Positions 4,723 through 5,450 of a DNA stretch of 5,450 bases are shown here, piece by piece. Numbering within the stretch: position 1 is the first letter of the stretch; every line of letters starts with the position of its first letter. The DNA comes from an uncultured Bacilli bacterium (GTDB taxonomy: Bacteria > Bacillota_I > Bacilli_A > RF39 > UBA660). The notes below the pieces were generated by a model. The model searched no databases. It was not told the DNA's origin and worked only from the letters and a program-made list of their open reading frames with translations. Location: contig CALVLG010000063.1 of NCBI GenBank assembly GCA_944336815.1, forward strand, positions 1 through 5,450, written 5' to 3'. A program made the position numbers and the translations under genes.

Positions 4723-5450
4723 TAATTTAGGTAAATCTATTCTTTGTGGTAATTCAATATTTTCAGGAACTTCTGGTTTAACAAAATGATTTTGGTGATT
4801 CTCCATGTTTACATATTTTTTATGTGGGATTGGATCAGCATCATTTGGCTTACGTAAAGCAATGTAGCGATTTTGCAAGCGACTAATTATTTGCGCTTTT
4901 TCTTTTTTCTTTTGTTCTTTTTTCTTTTGTTCCTTCTCTTCAATAACTTCCACTTTATTTTTAGCAGTAGTTAATCTAAATATTTTAACTATATCACTAA
5001 TAATTATAAAGAGAGCTGGAATAACAACGACAACAAGCCAACCACCTTGGGTAGCTAAAAAAGACTGCAAACGACCTAACTGTGGAATACGAAATAAAAC
5101 TTTTCCTTCCACATTAGCAAAAGGAACATAGGCTGTATCAGGACTTAAGTTAGCATCACCTTTAGTTTGATATGAATAGCCGGAAGCATCTTGTTTTATA
5201 TCAATAACCCGATGTGTAATGGTCATTCCTTTGGTTAAAGATGAGGTTGATACAAAAGTAATAACATCACCGACTTTAATATCTTCAGGAGCAAATTTAG
5301 TCCAATCCACAATTACATCATACGAATTAATATTTGGCTCCATACTACCCGTTAAAATGGTATATAAACCTATAGCTGGCCGAAACTCTTCGCCCTTTTC
5401 GGCATAAATTTTTGTAGAAACAAAATAATAAACTAAAAATATAGCAATTA
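4714..5450 (-). CDS. Signal peptidase I, SipW/ER type, N-terminus cut by window edge
   Basis: This membrane serine protease removes signal peptides from exported proteins. The frame stays open to the right edge, so at least 244 residues exist and the true start lies outside the window. Starting at the ATG at 5343 would be wrong: it would lose the catalytic serine, which lies in the codon just before it, within TGSMEPNI. In the visible fragment, residues 1-15 (IAIFLVYYFVSTKIY) are the end of an N-terminal membrane segment. The serine is residue 35; GDVITF lies near 60; THRVI follows with histidine 79; then KGDAN with aspartate 98. Histidine instead of lysine as general base marks the ER/SipW (S26B) type. 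The His-Asp spacing of 19 agrees with the essential residues I recall for B. subtilis SipW. A second membrane segment (about 136-159) is followed by about 85 residues of charged, probably cytoplasmic tail: first K/E/Q-rich, then proline-containing (PEVPENIELPQRIDLPK). SipW-type enzymes are usually near 190 residues, so this tail is an extension. No TasA- or camelysin-like substrate gene is visible. Confidence 0.93.
   Translation of the reverse strand, partial: IAIFLVYYFVSTKIYAEKGEEFRPAIGLYTILTGSMEPNINSYDVIVDWTKFAPEDIKVGDVITFVSTSSLTKGMTITHRVIDIKQDASGYSYQTKGDANLSPDTAYVPFANVEGKVLFRIPQLGRLQSFLATQGGWLVVVVIPALFIIISDIVKIFRLTTAKNKVEVIEEKEQKKKEQKKKEKAQIISRLQNRYIALRKPNDADPIPHKKYVNMENHQNHFVKPEVPENIELPQRIDLPKLKK
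4902..4931. repeat. Perfect 15-bp tandem duplication in the signal peptidase tail
   Basis: CTTTTTTCTTTTGTT occurs twice back to back (4902-4916, 4917-4931). The period-15 match extends two bases to the left and one to the right. On the coding (minus) strand it encodes EQKKK twice. The unit is a multiple of three, so gain or loss of copies by slippage would keep the reading frame. Confidence 0.9.

Noticed and set aside
5341..5343. ATG at 5343 as the start of the signal peptidase
   Set aside because: It lies inside the TGSMEP motif directly after the catalytic serine; the frame is open upstream to the window edge with a membrane segment.
5219..5407. Plus-strand 62-codon open frame
   Set aside because: It lies opposite the conserved catalytic region of the signal peptidase, whose motifs show the minus strand is the coding one.

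Overview
The window is A+T-rich, with short gaps, TAA stops on every gene, strong GGAGG-type ribosome binding sites and T-rich intrinsic terminators. Tryptophan is encoded by TGG, and no gene needs TGA read as tryptophan. Together with a CBS-domain family II pyrophosphatase, a UvrB close to the Bacillota form and an ER/SipW-type signal peptidase, this suggests a low-GC Bacillota, perhaps a Bacilli/Erysipelotrichia-like or related gut lineage. That placement is inference, since there is no rRNA or phylogenetic marker in the window.

Layout, left to right. (1) Bases 1-50 hold the terminator of the first gene. (2) 54-1676, minus strand: a manganese/cobalt-type family II inorganic pyrophosphatase with a CBS-DRTGG-CBS regulatory insert, with its own extended -10 promoter at 1701-1728. 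(3) 1795-2439, minus strand: an unrecognised, membrane-anchored, probably extracytoplasmic protein of 214 residues. (4) 2440-2745: a 306-base divergent intergenic region with the promoter of the hypothetical gene, an operator-like inverted repeat (two 9-bp arms, 16-bp spacer), and a plausible uvrB promoter. (5) 2746-4695, plus strand: uvrB, complete. (6) 4693-4720: one hairpin that contains the stop codons of both convergent genes and can end transcription in both directions. (7) 4714 to the right edge, minus strand: a SipW/ER-type signal peptidase I, cut off at its N-terminus, with an unusually long, charged cytoplasmic tail carrying a perfect 15-bp tandem duplication.

The genes do not form one pathway. 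They are mostly single-gene units with their own signals: pyrophosphate hydrolysis, nucleotide excision repair, protein export, and one unknown surface or membrane protein. uvrB is followed directly by a terminator and a convergent gene, so it is not in the common uvrB-uvrA operon here. I see no mobile element, CRISPR array, RNA gene or clear new system. The least explained parts are the 214-residue protein with its operator-like upstream repeat, and the signal peptidase tail.
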